A DNA stretch of 64,000 nt, taken from the IMG/VR virus record IMGVR_UViG_3300045141_000107, positions 26,206-90,205 of that record; one strand, 5' to 3'. Both the position numbers and the translations under genes were made by a program. The number at the start of each line of letters is the position of its first letter. The stretch's first letter is position 1. The notes below the pieces were generated by a model that was given only the letters and a program-made list of their open reading frames with translations, had not been told where the DNA came from and ran no database searches. The stretch comes from a virus. Of the stretch, positions 1 through 8,584 are shown piece after piece.

Positions 1-217
1 TCTTCTGCACTACCAGAGCGTCATATTCCTTCAACGCCAGCAGTAGCACAGGGTTCAGACAGTAGGTGTTATCTCCTACAGTTAGAACACCACCGTCAAT
101 ACTAACAGCATCTGTATCACCGGTGCTGTCACCAAAGACAAATCTGGCAAATTGCCTGATAAGCCATCCAGGCTTGATGTTCACCTGTTGCATATCTGCT
201 GGCGTTACTGTTTTCAT
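1..217 (-). CDS. Hypothetical protein, partial (runs off the left edge)
   Basis: Only the first 72 residues are in the window; the frame is still open at base 1. Translation starts at an ATG overlapping the stop of the upstream gene as TAATG, which indicates translational coupling. The visible part is soluble, mixed alpha/beta in character, with a GDNTYCLNP segment near its end. I do not recognise the family. It is the last visible member of the leftward replication-side operon. Confidence 0.6.
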   Translation of the reverse strand, partial: MKTVTPADMQQVNIKPGWLIRQFARFVFGDSTGDTDAVSIDGGVLTVGDNTYCLNPVLLLALKEYDALVVQK

Positions 218-732
218 TACGGCATCATTGCCCTTAGACCGAATGCACGGCGCTTGCCTCTGTAGCGCGTGTTGCTTAGTGCACCAATGGGAGGTGTGAG
301 GCCACCAATGACGTTGGGGATGTGACTGTCGTTCTGAAGCTCTACATGGTTGCCAGCAGGCATAGTCACCACGGCTTTGTTACTGACAGGCTTGCGGTAA
401 GGCTTGACGTAGCTGTTGGACTTGACTACAGACCCGTGCCGCAGGTTTACAGACATGGGTTCCGTGTGTATACCCTGGTCGAACAGGACCAGAGAGACCT
501 GTGCAGCACGTGGTGTCAGGTACACATACCGCAGCTTCTTTTCTGGGTCGGTGAAGCGGATAGTCTGCACATCCACAGACACAGACTTGGCTGTAGGAAA
601 CGCTGCCCGCACTGCATCAGCCCACATGCAGTGTGATGAACTACGTGCCTCAGCGTTCTGGATAATCTCCTCCGTAACCGTGATCGTCAGCTTAGGTGCA
701 TGTGGTCGTCTAACTGTAGTTTGCTCTGCCAC
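217..732 (-). CDS. Hypothetical protein, 171 aa
   Basis: I place the start at a GTG (732) because AAAGGGACAAATC, a good ribosome site, lies just upstream; an ATG at 789 would lie inside the terminator-like hairpin before the gene. The protein is basic toward its end (RYRGKRRAFG). Its middle resembles a folded domain with a KKLRYVYLTPRAAQVSLVLF strand-rich core. No family is recognised. It follows the DUF932 gene and is coupled to the partial gene at the window edge. Confidence 0.6.
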   Translation of the reverse strand: MAEQTTVRRPHAPKLTITVTEEIIQNAEARSSSHCMWADAVRAAFPTAKSVSVDVQTIRFTDPEKKLRYVYLTPRAAQVSLVLFDQGIHTEPMSVNLRHGSVVKSNSYVKPYRKPVSNKAVVTMPAGNHVELQNDSHIPNVIGGLTPPIGALSNTRYRGKRRAFGLRAMMP

Positions 733-753
733 GATTTGTCCCTTTCTCCACAT

Positions 754-797
754 AAACAAACGGGGCGAAGGTGTGACACACAGCACCAACGCCCCGC
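754..797 (-). terminator. Possible intrinsic terminator between the DUF932 gene and the next gene
   Basis: On the minus strand CGGGGCG (796-790) pairs with CGCCCCG (767-761), with extra pairing of GGTG and CACC inside the loop. A T-rich run (TTTGTTT, 760-754) follows directly. It lies in the gap between the DUF932 gene and the 171-aa gene, so it could attenuate transcription into the latter. Confidence 0.55.
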
Positions 798-822
798 TGT
801 TTCCGCTCTAGGCGGTCCTCTG

Positions 823-1932
823 CTACGCTTCTGCTAGCGCTGCCGCCCTACGCCGTTCCCGCTTGGGCATAACGCGGTGACAGGTTTCACAGATGCTGTG
901 ATGCTGAACAATATTGCCGCCCACCCGCATAAGGCGACGTACAAGGCTTGGATCCTCCAAGACCCTGCTGTAGTTTGACGCCACGTAGGTCACGTGGTTA
1001 GCCAACTGATACAGGTTTTCTACAGGATGGTTAACCAGCCTGTTGCGGATCATGTCGCGGACAGCAGGTGGGATGCCGAAATCTGCCAGCATTGCTGCAA
1101 GCTCTTCGTCAGTGTGGCTACCCACTGCGACGTCTTTCAACGCCTTGAAGCGGTCCACCTCTGTGCCCACCCGATCGAGGATAGTGGGTACGTTGGTGGT
1201 AATCCACTCTTTGTCGTCCGACTCTTCACGGCTCCTGCCGTAGTGCGCTACGTTCTGGGTGCTGGTCATGCCGTTGGTGCACACCAGACGCTCCCAGTAA
1301 CCAGAGAGATCCAACCCTAGACCAGTGCCACCAGGGGCACTGTACCCGTATGGGCTGACGTAGAGCTGGATGCCACTGGTAACTACGTCGTTAACCTTGG
1401 CTCCTTGTGCCCCACCTTCAAGACGCTGGTAGTCCTTGCCGCCCATGCTGTACTCGTTGTTACCAACAAGCGAGATATACTGGCGGTCAGGGGTTCCCCA
1501 GACCTTGTACCCCTTGACGTTTCTGCGACCACCCATTGCACGCTCTACGGTGCGCATGTAGTCAACGGGGTCACGCACTTCGACCTTACCATCGATGATG
1601 GCTTGGATCTCACCGTCACGTGTTAGTGCTTTGAGGGAGCCTTGCCGTTCCCTGAAGCTGTGATCGAGCAGAGCCACAACGTGCTCCTGGGCTGGTGTGC
1701 CCATGTACTTGAGCATGCTATTACTCTGCAAGCCGCTAACCCGGAAGATGGTATCCCAGGCACCCTGGCCCAGAGGCATGGTATCGTCCTTGTTGCCGAA
1801 GCGGTACTGGACTTTACCACTGGTGCCCACTTGCAACCCGTAGCTGTCGTCTGGGGCGAACTGGCGTTCCTGCAACCCGCTAAAGGGTAGGAGCGTCTGC
1901 AGTGCCGTGTCACGATCAACCATTTGCGTCAT
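823..1932 (-). CDS. DUF932-like phage/plasmid protein
   Basis: A 369-aa protein resembling the DUF932 family, which is common in phages and plasmids and has no settled biochemical role. Supporting features are the length, the RLVCTNGM motif near residue 215, and the alternating strand/helix pattern before it. The C-terminus adds a CETC pair (about residues 347-350) followed by a basic stretch KRERRR, which could bind metal or nucleic acid. It starts immediately after the small zinc protein gene with no clear ribosome site, so it is probably translated by coupling; ATG 1923 is an alternative start. Context with primase and ssDNA-binding genes suggests a role in DNA metabolism, but that is inference. 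Confidence 0.75.
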   Translation of the reverse strand: MTQMVDRDTALQTLLPFSGLQERQFAPDDSYGLQVGTSGKVQYRFGNKDDTMPLGQGAWDTIFRVSGLQSNSMLKYMGTPAQEHVVALLDHSFRERQGSLKALTRDGEIQAIIDGKVEVRDPVDYMRTVERAMGGRRNVKGYKVWGTPDRQYISLVGNNEYSMGGKDYQRLEGGAQGAKVNDVVTSGIQLYVSPYGYSAPGGTGLGLDLSGYWERLVCTNGMTSTQNVAHYGRSREESDDKEWITTNVPTILDRVGTEVDRFKALKDVAVGSHTDEELAAMLADFGIPPAVRDMIRNRLVNHPVENLYQLANHVTYVASNYSRVLEDPSLVRRLMRVGGNIVQHHSICETCHRVMPKRERRRAAALAEA

Positions 1933-1936
1933 TGTG

Positions 1937-2140
1937 TTATGCCACTACTTTCTTTTTCTTGACTTCGGGGCGCAGTTTGGTAATCTTTACCACCTTCGTC
2001 CCGCACTTGGTATGGTTGCCTTCGATCATGCCGCGATTGTTGGGTGTTGTGCGGTACCTCCCACGTAGGTTCTTCACTTTTACGCGGCACTTCATGCAAT
2101 ACCCGTCGTACAGTTCTTGTCCTTCTTCAAGGGCTGCCAT
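1937..2140 (-). CDS. Small zinc-ribbon protein, DUF5679-like
   Basis: A 67-aa protein. I start it at 2140 because GGGAGAAAAAC precedes that ATG. The pattern GYCMKCRVK...GNHTKCGTKVVKI resembles DUF5679, a short treble-clef-like zinc domain. Here the second pair is reduced to one cysteine plus a histidine (H-T-K-C-G). The tail is lysine-rich (VKKKKVVA). It is the first gene after promoter P1 (2176-2196). The function is unknown; nucleic-acid binding is plausible from charge and zinc ligands. Confidence 0.7.
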   Translation of the reverse strand: MAALEEGQELYDGYCMKCRVKVKNLRGRYRTTPNNRGMIEGNHTKCGTKVVKITKLRPEVKKKKVVA

Positions 2141-2175
2141 GTTTTTCTCCCTGGGCTGCATGGGCCGACAACCAA

Positions 2176-2196
2176 AGTATGCCACATTGGACGGTC
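2176..2196 (-). promoter_or_regulatory. Promoter P1, family shared with the right arm
   Basis: On the minus strand GACCGTCC (2196-2189) is followed by ATGTGG and the -10 hexamer CATACT (2181-2176). This nearly matches the right-arm promoters (compare GACGCTCC then CATAAT at 58155-58136). The predicted start is near 2169. Unlike most relatives, the leader has only a weak GGC/GCC hairpin. It would drive the zinc-ribbon, DUF932 and following genes. Confidence 0.6.
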
Positions 2197-2247
2197 GGCC
2201 TGCAACCCTACTTGGACTATCTAGTCTGCTCTATCTGATCGAAATAT

Positions 2248-3258
2248 CTAACGTCGGCGGCCGAGGGGTCGCTTCGTTGTTGCTGCTGCCCGCGCAGGTG
2301 TTTTTGTAGTCTTCCGTCGTGGTGCTTCTTCTTCCTCGTCTTCATCTTCTTCGTCTTCTTCGTCGGCATCATCTTCGTCTTCGTCCTCATCCTCCTCTTC
2401 TTCTACTGGTGCCGCTTTTCGTCCTCGGGCTGTGGCCGTTTTTCGGCTTCGCGCTGGAGGCTCTTCTTCATCTTCCTCTTCATCTTCTTCATCCGATTCT
2501 TCTTCGTCTTCATCCTCGTCCTCGTCTACCGGGGCACGACGACGTGACGTCTTGGCTGCGGTTTTACGACGAGGGGCCTCCTCCTCGTCTTCATCCTCAT
2601 CTTCATCCTCCACATCTTCCACATCGTCTTCGTCCTCATCATCATCAATGGACGAAGCTCGTGCTTTCAGCCCACGGCTACCGCCGTAGTAGGCTTGTGC
2701 CTGCTGATCGAGGTACTGAACAATATCGATCAGCTTGATATTGCGCTGGTCGAAGCGTTCCTTCTCCTCCGCTTCGATGTGGTATTTGGTGTCGGTGCCT
2801 TCACCTGTACGAGTAATGCTATAGTCGCGGTCCATGATGGTTCCGCGGCGCTCGTACTTGATGATCAGGTTCTCGACCATCGCTCCCGTGAGCTTCAGCA
2901 AACGAACCTGCTTGCTGTCACGGTCCCAGACGTTCACGTACCAACGCTTTCCGGCACGCACATCACCGTCCAGACGGCAGTTGTCGATGCAGGGGACATA
3001 CGCCCCGTTACCGCCTCCGCCCCCAGGAACGTAGTGCTCATAGTACTCCACCCATGGAGTCTTACCGAACGGTTCATGCAGGAAACGTACTGTACGCGCT
3101 TCTCCCTCCTTGAAGGTCAAGCGCACGCTAGGCATCTGCTTAGCGGAGTCCTGCAAACTCTTGGAGTCTGTGTGCGTCGCTGTACGCACTTTGATGGTCC
3201 TGGGCGCTTCCTCGTCACGCCCATTACGTGAGAACGCGGTCTTCTTGGCTACTGCCAT
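2248..3258 (-). CDS. Single-stranded DNA-binding protein with long acidic tail
   Basis: A 336-aa protein. ATG 3258 is preferred over 3276 because TAGGAGAAAGT directly precedes it. Residues 1-200 carry features of phage ssDNA-binding proteins of the gp32-like type: TPWVEYYEHYVP, a Cys pair in a zinc-knuckle-like PCIDNC, then KRWYVNVWDRDSKQVRLLKL and ERRGTIMDRDYSITRTGEGTDT. The last 130 residues are four acidic Asp/Glu blocks separated by short basic blocks (PRRKT, SRRR). Acidic tails in this family contact replisome partners; the alternating acidic/basic design is unusual. The gene sits beside primase and helicase genes, as expected. Confidence 0.75.
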   Translation of the reverse strand: MAVAKKTAFSRNGRDEEAPRTIKVRTATHTDSKSLQDSAKQMPSVRLTFKEGEARTVRFLHEPFGKTPWVEYYEHYVPGGGGGNGAYVPCIDNCRLDGDVRAGKRWYVNVWDRDSKQVRLLKLTGAMVENLIIKYERRGTIMDRDYSITRTGEGTDTKYHIEAEEKERFDQRNIKLIDIVQYLDQQAQAYYGGSRGLKARASSIDDDEDEDDVEDVEDEDEDEDEEEAPRRKTAAKTSRRRAPVDEDEDEDEEESDEEDEEEDEEEPPARSRKTATARGRKAAPVEEEEDEDEDEDDADEEDEEDEDEEEEAPRRKTTKTPARAAATTKRPLGRRR

Positions 3259-3262
3259 ACTT

Positions 3263-3300
3263 TCTCCTAGACCCAAATTTTGGGTGCCACCTAAACTGTA
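3263..3300 (-). promoter_or_regulatory. Possible promoter and palindrome before the ssDNA-binding protein gene
   Basis: TACAGT (3300-3295, minus strand) could be a -10. About 12 bases further on lies the 15-bp palindrome ACCCAAAATTTGGGT, then the ribosome site TAGGAGAAAG. The upstream conserved element of the other promoters is not clear here, so this is a weaker candidate. Confidence 0.35.
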
Positions 3301-3325
3301 CTTGTCCCAGCTTTGTGGAGCAACC

Positions 3326-4318
3326 CTACCCTCTGAACGGGTCGTAATCAGGCTCTACCATAGCCGACCAATGAACTCGCCTGGCAAGCATCCTACGCAT
3401 CGTCTGCTCGCTTAGCTCATTGGGATCTTTCCTGTTTGCCCGCCATTGTACCACAAACACCCGTGGCACAAGCTCGGCTAGGTCTTGGCACATCTTGAAC
3501 TGAGCAATGTGTCCAGGAGCATCGTTGTCGCAAAACACCGTCACTTCATCGAAACGGTCCACTATAAGCGCTAGTTGCTCTCGGGTAAGTCCGGTTCCAA
3601 GTGCTGCGACAAAATTCTCAATTCCGTATTCGTATGCCCGGAGTGCATCTTTAGCACCTTCGACCACAACAACATTATCATATCGGGCAGCAACATACGG
3701 CAATCCATACAGGACATGGCGGCGATCAAAGTCTTTAGAGTATAGATATCTTGGGCGTTGTGTTTGGTTGACAGCTCGTCTGATGATGCCAACCCACTTG
3801 CCCTCTGCTCTAATCGGGATAACCGCTCGTTTAGATACACCATCATATCCAAGGCAAAAGCGCTTGACAGTCTCTCGACTGAACCTCCCGAACGGAATTC
3901 CATTATACCACCACCATGATTTGCCTTTCCGGTACCTTGTGATATCTAGGTCTACAAAGCTGTGTCGTGGCGGGTTCAGGATGGCATCCAATTGTGCCAG
4001 GTTGCGCTTACGCATACTTACCACATCGAGCAAGCTGCCGTACTCGCTGATAACGTCTATGGCGTCCTTGTAGGTGGTGCCCTGCGTAAGCATAACCAGC
4101 CGTGGCAGGTTGCCTCTCTCCCCACACACCCAACAATGCCATAGTCCCGTGCGCGTGTTAATCTCCAGGTTAGGCGCTCCAGTTTCCCCATGGAATACGC
4201 ACAGGGTTACAAATTCTTGTTGTATTACCTCGCCTTCTATGCGCAGTCTTTCCAATACCTGAGGCACGTTTACCTCGAGGTCGTCAAGCTGCGGCTGTGA
4301 TCTCTCCGTATATTGCAT
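3326..4318 (-). CDS. DnaG-type DNA primase
   Basis: A 330-aa primase. An N-terminal zinc-binding domain is visible as CVFH near residue 40 and CWVCG near residue 62. A Toprim domain follows, with VVVVEGAKDAL (about 213-223, catalytic Glu) and VFCDNDAPG (about 256-264, Asp-x-Asp-like metal site). It would make RNA primers for lagging-strand synthesis with the DnaB-like helicase encoded two genes upstream. It is shorter than bacterial DnaG (near 600 aa) and lacks an obvious C-terminal helicase-binding domain, which is common in phages. It overlaps the preceding small gene. Confidence 0.88.
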   Translation of the reverse strand: MQYTERSQPQLDDLEVNVPQVLERLRIEGEVIQQEFVTLCVFHGETGAPNLEINTRTGLWHCWVCGERGNLPRLVMLTQGTTYKDAIDVISEYGSLLDVVSMRKRNLAQLDAILNPPRHSFVDLDITRYRKGKSWWWYNGIPFGRFSRETVKRFCLGYDGVSKRAVIPIRAEGKWVGIIRRAVNQTQRPRYLYSKDFDRRHVLYGLPYVAARYDNVVVVEGAKDALRAYEYGIENFVAALGTGLTREQLALIVDRFDEVTVFCDNDAPGHIAQFKMCQDLAELVPRVFVVQWRANRKDPNELSEQTMRRMLARRVHWSAMVEPDYDPFRG

Positions 4319-4499
4319 TACACTCAGGGCACCAACTGGTGGTGATAGTTACCGTTTGTATAGCTTCTCTGTTCTCTATCTGCTGTAGGTACATAAGATC
4401 TCCATGCTCTATAGCAGTCCATACAGCATTCTGGTCAACAAGATTGATGTCTTGAAGAAACACGCTATTGGGGTGGGTGCACTTACCGCTCGACGCCAT
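4284..4499 (-). CDS. Small protein with one CxxC pair
   Basis: A 71-aa protein lying between the primase and a ribbon-helix-helix-like gene and overlapping both. It has a single CPEC pair near the C-terminus plus a Cys-x-His near the N-terminus (KCTH), which may together form one zinc site. The family is not recognised. Its tight placement suggests a replication accessory role, but nothing in the sequence shows one. Confidence 0.55.
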   Translation of the reverse strand: MASSGKCTHPNSVFLQDINLVDQNAVWTAIEHGDLMYLQQIENREAIQTVTITTSWCPECNAIYGEITAAA

Positions 4500-4674
4500 T
4501 GATCATCACCTTTACGGAATCGTAGCCGTGTTTTTCCAGGTAATCAGCAAGGGCTTCGTCAAGGAGTCTGTATACGGGCATACCCTGACGTAGTGCCATT
4601 ACGCGCAAGCGGCGCACCAACACTTCGTCAACACCCCTGACTGCCCACCTGTACGGGGGAGTCTCGTCAGTCAT
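4483..4674 (-). CDS. Ribbon-helix-helix-like small DNA-binding protein
   Basis: A 63-aa protein starting in an ATGA overlap with the helicase stop. Residues 15-50 (DEVLVRRLRVMALRQGMPVY followed by RLLDEALADYLEKHG) match the strand-helix-helix pattern of Arc/CopG-type repressors, including the hydrophobic spacing of helix 1 and the final amphipathic helix. It may bind DNA as a dimer and regulate this operon. The regulatory target is unknown. Confidence 0.6.
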   Translation of the reverse strand: MTDETPPYRWAVRGVDEVLVRRLRVMALRQGMPVYRLLDEALADYLEKHGYDSVKVMINGVER

Positions 4675-5965
4675 CCGACTCCTCGTCGCTGGTTACACGT
4701 GCACGACGGCGTGCTGTGCTAATCTCACTAATGAAACCATTGTCGATGTCTAGCTCGAACTTGATGGTGTCACCAGTGCGCCCACGCCTGTTCTTCTTCA
4801 CAACCATCTTGAGGTCGCCAGCGCGGTAACGCAACGAAAGCACCTGGTCGCTGTCTGCACCCAACGCATCCGTCAGCGAGATATGGTCCAGCTCTGGCGC
4901 GTCCTGCGCATCGACACCCTTGCGGTTGGCCTGTGCGTTCAACACAAACGGGATGTCAAACTTCATGGCAATGTTGTGTTTCGCCATGCGGCTGGTCTGC
5001 ACTGCCTGGATCCAGTTCTCGCCACCACGGGTTACGTCGTTACCCACACCCAGACCAAAGTAGTCGAAGAACGCAATGTTAGGCTCGTGCTGCTCGCACT
5101 TGGCAACCATCGTTGCCATGCTAAAGCCACCTTGCGCATTGGGTGTGATGAATCCAGACTTGAGGTGTTTCTTGGCACGAATCAGGAAACGCCTGTACTT
5201 GGGTAGGTCTACCGTACCCATCATCATGCCCATGTTGCTGAAGCGGTCCTTGAACTCATTCTGCATGGTGGACGCCAGCATGTTGTTCAGCAACGTCTGC
5301 ACACGCATACCGATCTGTGCGGGGGACATCTCCAGGCTGGCGTATAGGACTTTGGCACCCTCAACCGCAGCCCGCGTGGCAAAATACAAAGACATCCACG
5401 TCTTGAACTCACCCTGGCGTGCTACGATGGTGATGAGGTCTGGCCCCTGCATGCCGCCTGTGATTTTGTCCAGGGTTGGTATCCCAAACGGGTACCCAAT
5501 GGACTCACCAGCAGCCACTTGATCGTGTGCATGTTTCACGTGGTTGTACGTGTGCTGCCAGTTGTTGAAGATATCCACATCCTCGCCCTTGGCGTATGTC
5601 TGAAGGATTAGGCGGATATCGCTTTCTAGCTCTGTAGCCAGTTGCGTTGGCTCGACACGTCCAAGCCTGCGCATTGCACGCTCGAACATCTTGCCCATGT
5701 CGTACTCTGCCTTGTTGCGCTGCACCTGTGCAACGAGCAACTGCATTTCCTCTGGGTCTGTTACGACTACCCGGAAGTTGGGAAATCGTGCCTTGAACGT
5801 CTCCTTGCCCGCGGACCTGTGCTCCTGCAACCAGATCCACTCGGCCTTGCGGCGCATAAACAGGCCATCGGTTGCGCCTAACCTAGACGCGGCACCTACG
5901 CCTTTACCCGGACCACGCGGGTGCCGCACAATCGCACTAATAAGGATGTCTTCGCTTGTCGCCAC
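4667..5965 (-). CDS. DnaB-like replicative helicase
   Basis: A 432-aa RecA-fold ATPase. Residues 1-120 form a helical N-terminal part. Near residue 178 a P-loop-like segment (VARQGEFKTW) is followed by LYASLEMSPAQIGMR (motif 1a), Walker B-like IAFFDYFGLG near 300, and LNAQANRKG...DALGADSDQVLSLRY, the order seen in DnaB-family helicases. The P-loop is atypical: the Gly before Lys is Phe. The start is GTG (5965), preceded by GGAGAGTAAAGA and promoter P2. It should unwind DNA ahead of the phage polymerase and partner with the primase encoded downstream. Confidence 0.82.
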   Translation of the reverse strand: MATSEDILISAIVRHPRGPGKGVGAASRLGATDGLFMRRKAEWIWLQEHRSAGKETFKARFPNFRVVVTDPEEMQLLVAQVQRNKAEYDMGKMFERAMRRLGRVEPTQLATELESDIRLILQTYAKGEDVDIFNNWQHTYNHVKHAHDQVAAGESIGYPFGIPTLDKITGGMQGPDLITIVARQGEFKTWMSLYFATRAAVEGAKVLYASLEMSPAQIGMRVQTLLNNMLASTMQNEFKDRFSNMGMMMGTVDLPKYRRFLIRAKKHLKSGFITPNAQGGFSMATMVAKCEQHEPNIAFFDYFGLGVGNDVTRGGENWIQAVQTSRMAKHNIAMKFDIPFVLNAQANRKGVDAQDAPELDHISLTDALGADSDQVLSLRYRAGDLKMVVKKNRRGRTGDTIKFELDIDNGFISEISTARRRARVTSDEESDD

Positions 5966-5978
5966 TCTTTACTCTCCA

Positions 5979-6022
5979 GCAGCTTTTTGCTGCACCCCAC
6001 AGTATACCATCTGCGTACCTGA
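5979..6022 (-). promoter_or_regulatory. Promoter P2 with 5-prime hairpin before the helicase gene
   Basis: The -10 TATACT (6006-6001) is followed by GTGGGG, as at several right-arm promoters. The predicted transcript starts near 5994 and immediately folds GCAGC (993-989) with GCTGC (983-979) around a five-base loop. GGAGAGTAAAGA then precedes the GTG start. The upstream GAYNNTCY-type element is not obvious here. Confidence 0.5.
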
Positions 6023-6030
6023 GATGCAAG

Positions 6031-6930
6031 CTAGTCGTAGATACCAAAAGCTCGTCTGGTGAGCCTGTTGTTGTATTCAACTGAGGCAGCAATACTCTCA
6101 GCCTTTACTTTCTCCCAGATCCAGGGGAAGACACACTCATCATCATACTCCCCCAATTCGTCTTCGGTGTATCTCTGAGCTATTACCTCGCGAAAGTAAT
6201 AGTCATTGGTGAAACTACGTAGTCCATTGGGTTTACGCTTAGCACCCAGAAAAGCAGTCTGGATGAACACCTTCAGTTTCCAAGGTTCTCCCAGCCTGTG
6301 CAACAAGATACGTGCAGCCCCGACTTCCATAGGCCAGTTTAGCTGCGGTATTTCCCCAAACCTTACCCTGAAGACATAGGAGAAGTAGCAGACGAAATCA
6401 GGCCCAGTCCACTGGTCCACGTTGTTGCAGTGTGTTCTAAATCTCTTGAAAGGAGAACTATGCGTCTTCACCGTTTTCAAGAGACTGGGTACGTTATCGA
6501 ATACCGTACCATTACGTATATGCGCATCCCGCTGCGCATTTTCCTTTTCCTTGCCTATAATATACCTAAAGGGTACTACTTCTTTTTGGAAAACCGTTTT
6601 GGAGGCATCCATAGACCCTTTTTGGTTGCCGCTAGGAACGTGGCGAACGACCTTCTTAGGGGTACTGCCAGTAGAAACAGACTGGTTGCCCCTAGATCTA
6701 GTTTGGTTGCCCCTAATTGACGCGACTTGATATTTCGTTGGTCTGTGGCCGGTACCCACTTGAAGGACTTCCAGACTGCCGTCGTCTATAAGAGCCTTCA
6801 GTATCTTCTTGGTATACTGGCGCGACCAGCCGAATATCAAACCTATCTCAGTGCTGCCAACCCTGACGATACCTTGTACGTTACAATGGTCTTCGCACCA
6901 TACCAACACGAGGCGTTGGTTCTTAGTCAC
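6031..6930 (-). CDS. Winged-helix replication initiator-like protein
   Basis: A 299-aa protein. Residues 1-70 look like a winged helix-turn-helix (GSTEIGLIFGWSRQYTKKIL then ALIDDGSLEVLQVG). A polar linker with GNQ repeats (residues 70-110) follows, then a helical C-terminal domain with FTNDYYFREVIAQRYTEDEL, reminiscent of phage replisome organisers and DnaD-like helicase loaders. The only plausible start is a GTG. An ACAG-TCTT-CTGT hairpin overlaps it, so initiation may be controlled. The position next to the helicase gene fits an initiator/loader role; I cannot assign a named family. Confidence 0.6.
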   Translation of the reverse strand: MTKNQRLVLVWCEDHCNVQGIVRVGSTEIGLIFGWSRQYTKKILKALIDDGSLEVLQVGTGHRPTKYQVASIRGNQTRSRGNQSVSTGSTPKKVVRHVPSGNQKGSMDASKTVFQKEVVPFRYIIGKEKENAQRDAHIRNGTVFDNVPSLLKTVKTHSSPFKRFRTHCNNVDQWTGPDFVCYFSYVFRVRFGEIPQLNWPMEVGAARILLHRLGEPWKLKVFIQTAFLGAKRKPNGLRSFTNDYYFREVIAQRYTEDELGEYDDECVFPWIWEKVKAESIAASVEYNNRLTRRAFGIYD

Positions 6931-6965
6931 AGAAGACTGTCCGGTTTACCCTCTTTTTTGCCATG

Positions 6966-6992
6966 CCACAAATTGTAGCAGCTACGACGTTC
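6966..6992 (-). promoter_or_regulatory. Leftward promoter of the divergent pair
   Basis: TACAAT (6977-6972) followed by TTGTGG, with GAACGTC (6992-6986) upstream, fits the phage promoter pattern. The predicted leader of about 35 bases holds GAGGGTAAAC but no terminal hairpin. It faces the rightward promoter at 7038-7066. Confidence 0.5.
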
Positions 6993-7037
6993 CTAGGGGC
7001 ATCTCCAAAAAGTAGATTTGAACTCAGAACTTATAGA

Positions 7038-7066
7038 TTGCTTGTAGACTAAAGATTTGGTATAGT
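7038..7066 (+). promoter_or_regulatory. Rightward promoter of the SF2 helicase gene
   Basis: TTGCTT (7038-7043), a 17-bp spacer containing TAGAC, and TATAGT (7061-7066) form a good sigma70-like promoter. The predicted start near 7073 leaves only about six bases before the ATG at 7079, so the transcript may be effectively leaderless. Confidence 0.6.
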
Positions 7067-7078
7067 AAAGGCACAGCA

Positions 7079-8584
7079 ATGGCAAGAGCATCTAGGCAAA
7101 AGATTACTGCCACGGTCGGAGGTAAACTGGTCTTACCAAGACAGCAAGTACCACGCGATCTATTTGAGGCACTCCTTACGCACCTTACTTGGGATAATCC
7201 TGAGTACACGGACCGTGTGTTCAGACAATTGAGTACGCGGATATACGACAAGAAAACGCGCACGTGGCGAGAGATACCAAAACACATCTACGGTATCGCA
7301 ATAAATGACGAGAACCAGACATACGAACTGGCAAGAGAGTTCGTACCAGAGTTCGAGAGACTGTGTGGGGAACGCGAGATAGAGATAGAATGGGACGATA
7401 GACGGGTTATACATGAAGCCCATCCTTTGCCCCACAGCATAGAATTATGGGCACCACAGATACCCGCTGTCGAGGACCTAATGCATGATGATTACGGACA
7501 TCAAGGTGTGCTTGAGGCACCATGCGGGTCTGGGAAAACAGTTATGTTGCTGTATCTCGTGGCAGAACTGGGACAGCCAACTATCATACTCGCTCATACA
7601 GATGATCTTCTCAAACAATGGCAAGATTACTGCCGCCGTCTTCTGGATTACGACCCAGGACTTATCCAAGGAGACACCTGCGACATAAAGCAAATCACGC
7701 TGGCTAGCGTAATGACGCTTGCACGTAGGCATCTGGACGACGAGTTCCTGAGCCAGTGGGGTATGATTATACTGGACGAGGCGCACCATTGTCCGGCAGC
7801 TTGCTTTCAAGAAGTAATGACACAGTTTCCCGCATACTACCGCTTTGGAGCTACTGCTACACCCAGACGGGAAGACAACTTGCAGGGACTCCTCTACGCC
7901 ATCTGTGGGCCAGTTATTGCTAAGGTACAACGTAGGGCACTAAAGCAAGCCGGACTTATTGTAGACCCCGTCGTGATGGTACAGGAAACTGGTTTCACCT
8001 ACCCGTACACAAACATGCATCAGTGGCACCCAATGGTGCGTTCTTTGATACATGATAGGCGACGTAATGCCCAGATCATCGAAAACATCATCCGAGACTT
8101 CGACAGCGGAGACCACGTCCAGCTTGTCCTATCTCAGCAAATCGACCACCTCGATCTCCTGGCAAAATCTTTACAAGAACGTCGACCTGACATTACCCAA
8201 GAGCTCCTTATCGCCGGAGGAACTAAGAAAGATAAGTACGGACATATCACACGTACTATCGGTCGTACGAAGAAGGAAAGGGCGGCAGCTATCAAGTCTG
8301 CTAGAAAAGGCGATCTGCGCGTACTTTTTGGAACTCAACTGGCAGACGAGGGACTCGATATCCCACGCCTCGACAGGCTTCACCTTGTCTTTCCCACAAG
8401 GGCACAAGGCAAGATTGCGCAGCAAGTTGGACGCATTCAACGTGTCCATCCCCGAAAGAGAGATGTTATCGTCCGTGATTACGTGGACGAACCGCGCGTC
8501 CTCAAAAACCAGTGGTTCGAGAGGCGAAAAGCTTACGTAGAAATGGAGTTAGAGATAGTCCGTGCGAATCAAAGGACGAGCTGA
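7079..8584 (+). CDS. SF2 helicase, DEAH type (ResIII/XPB-like)
   Basis: A 501-aa superfamily 2 ATPase. Visible motifs in order: Walker A APCGSGKT (about residue 150), motif Ia ILAHTDDLLKQW, Walker B LDEAHH (about 230), motif III GATATP, motif V LFGTQLADEGLDIP, and motif VI QQVGRIQRVHP. About 120 residues precede the motor and resemble the damage-recognition-like leader of XPB-type phage helicases. It likely remodels DNA during replication or recombination. It is the first gene of the only long rightward operon and shares 23 bases with the next gene. Confidence 0.87.
   Translation: MARASRQKITATVGGKLVLPRQQVPRDLFEALLTHLTWDNPEYTDRVFRQLSTRIYDKKTRTWREIPKHIYGIAINDENQTYELAREFVPEFERLCGEREIEIEWDDRRVIHEAHPLPHSIELWAPQIPAVEDLMHDDYGHQGVLEAPCGSGKTVMLLYLVAELGQPTIILAHTDDLLKQWQDYCRRLLDYDPGLIQGDTCDIKQITLASVMTLARRHLDDEFLSQWGMIILDEAHHCPAACFQEVMTQFPAYYRFGATATPRREDNLQGLLYAICGPVIAKVQRRALKQAGLIVDPVVMVQETGFTYPYTNMHQWHPMVRSLIHDRRRNAQIIENIIRDFDSGDHVQLVLSQQIDHLDLLAKSLQERRPDITQELLIAGGTKKDKYGHITRTIGRTKKERAAAIKSARKGDLRVLFGTQLADEGLDIPRLDRLHLVFPTRAQGKIAQQVGRIQRVHPRKRDVIVRDYVDEPRVLKNQWFERRKAYVEMELEIVRANQRTS

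Noticed and set aside
2432-2689. Plus-strand poly-Ser frame
   Set aside because: It is antisense to the acidic tail of the ssDNA-binding protein (GAC/GAA codons read backward as Ser/Phe).
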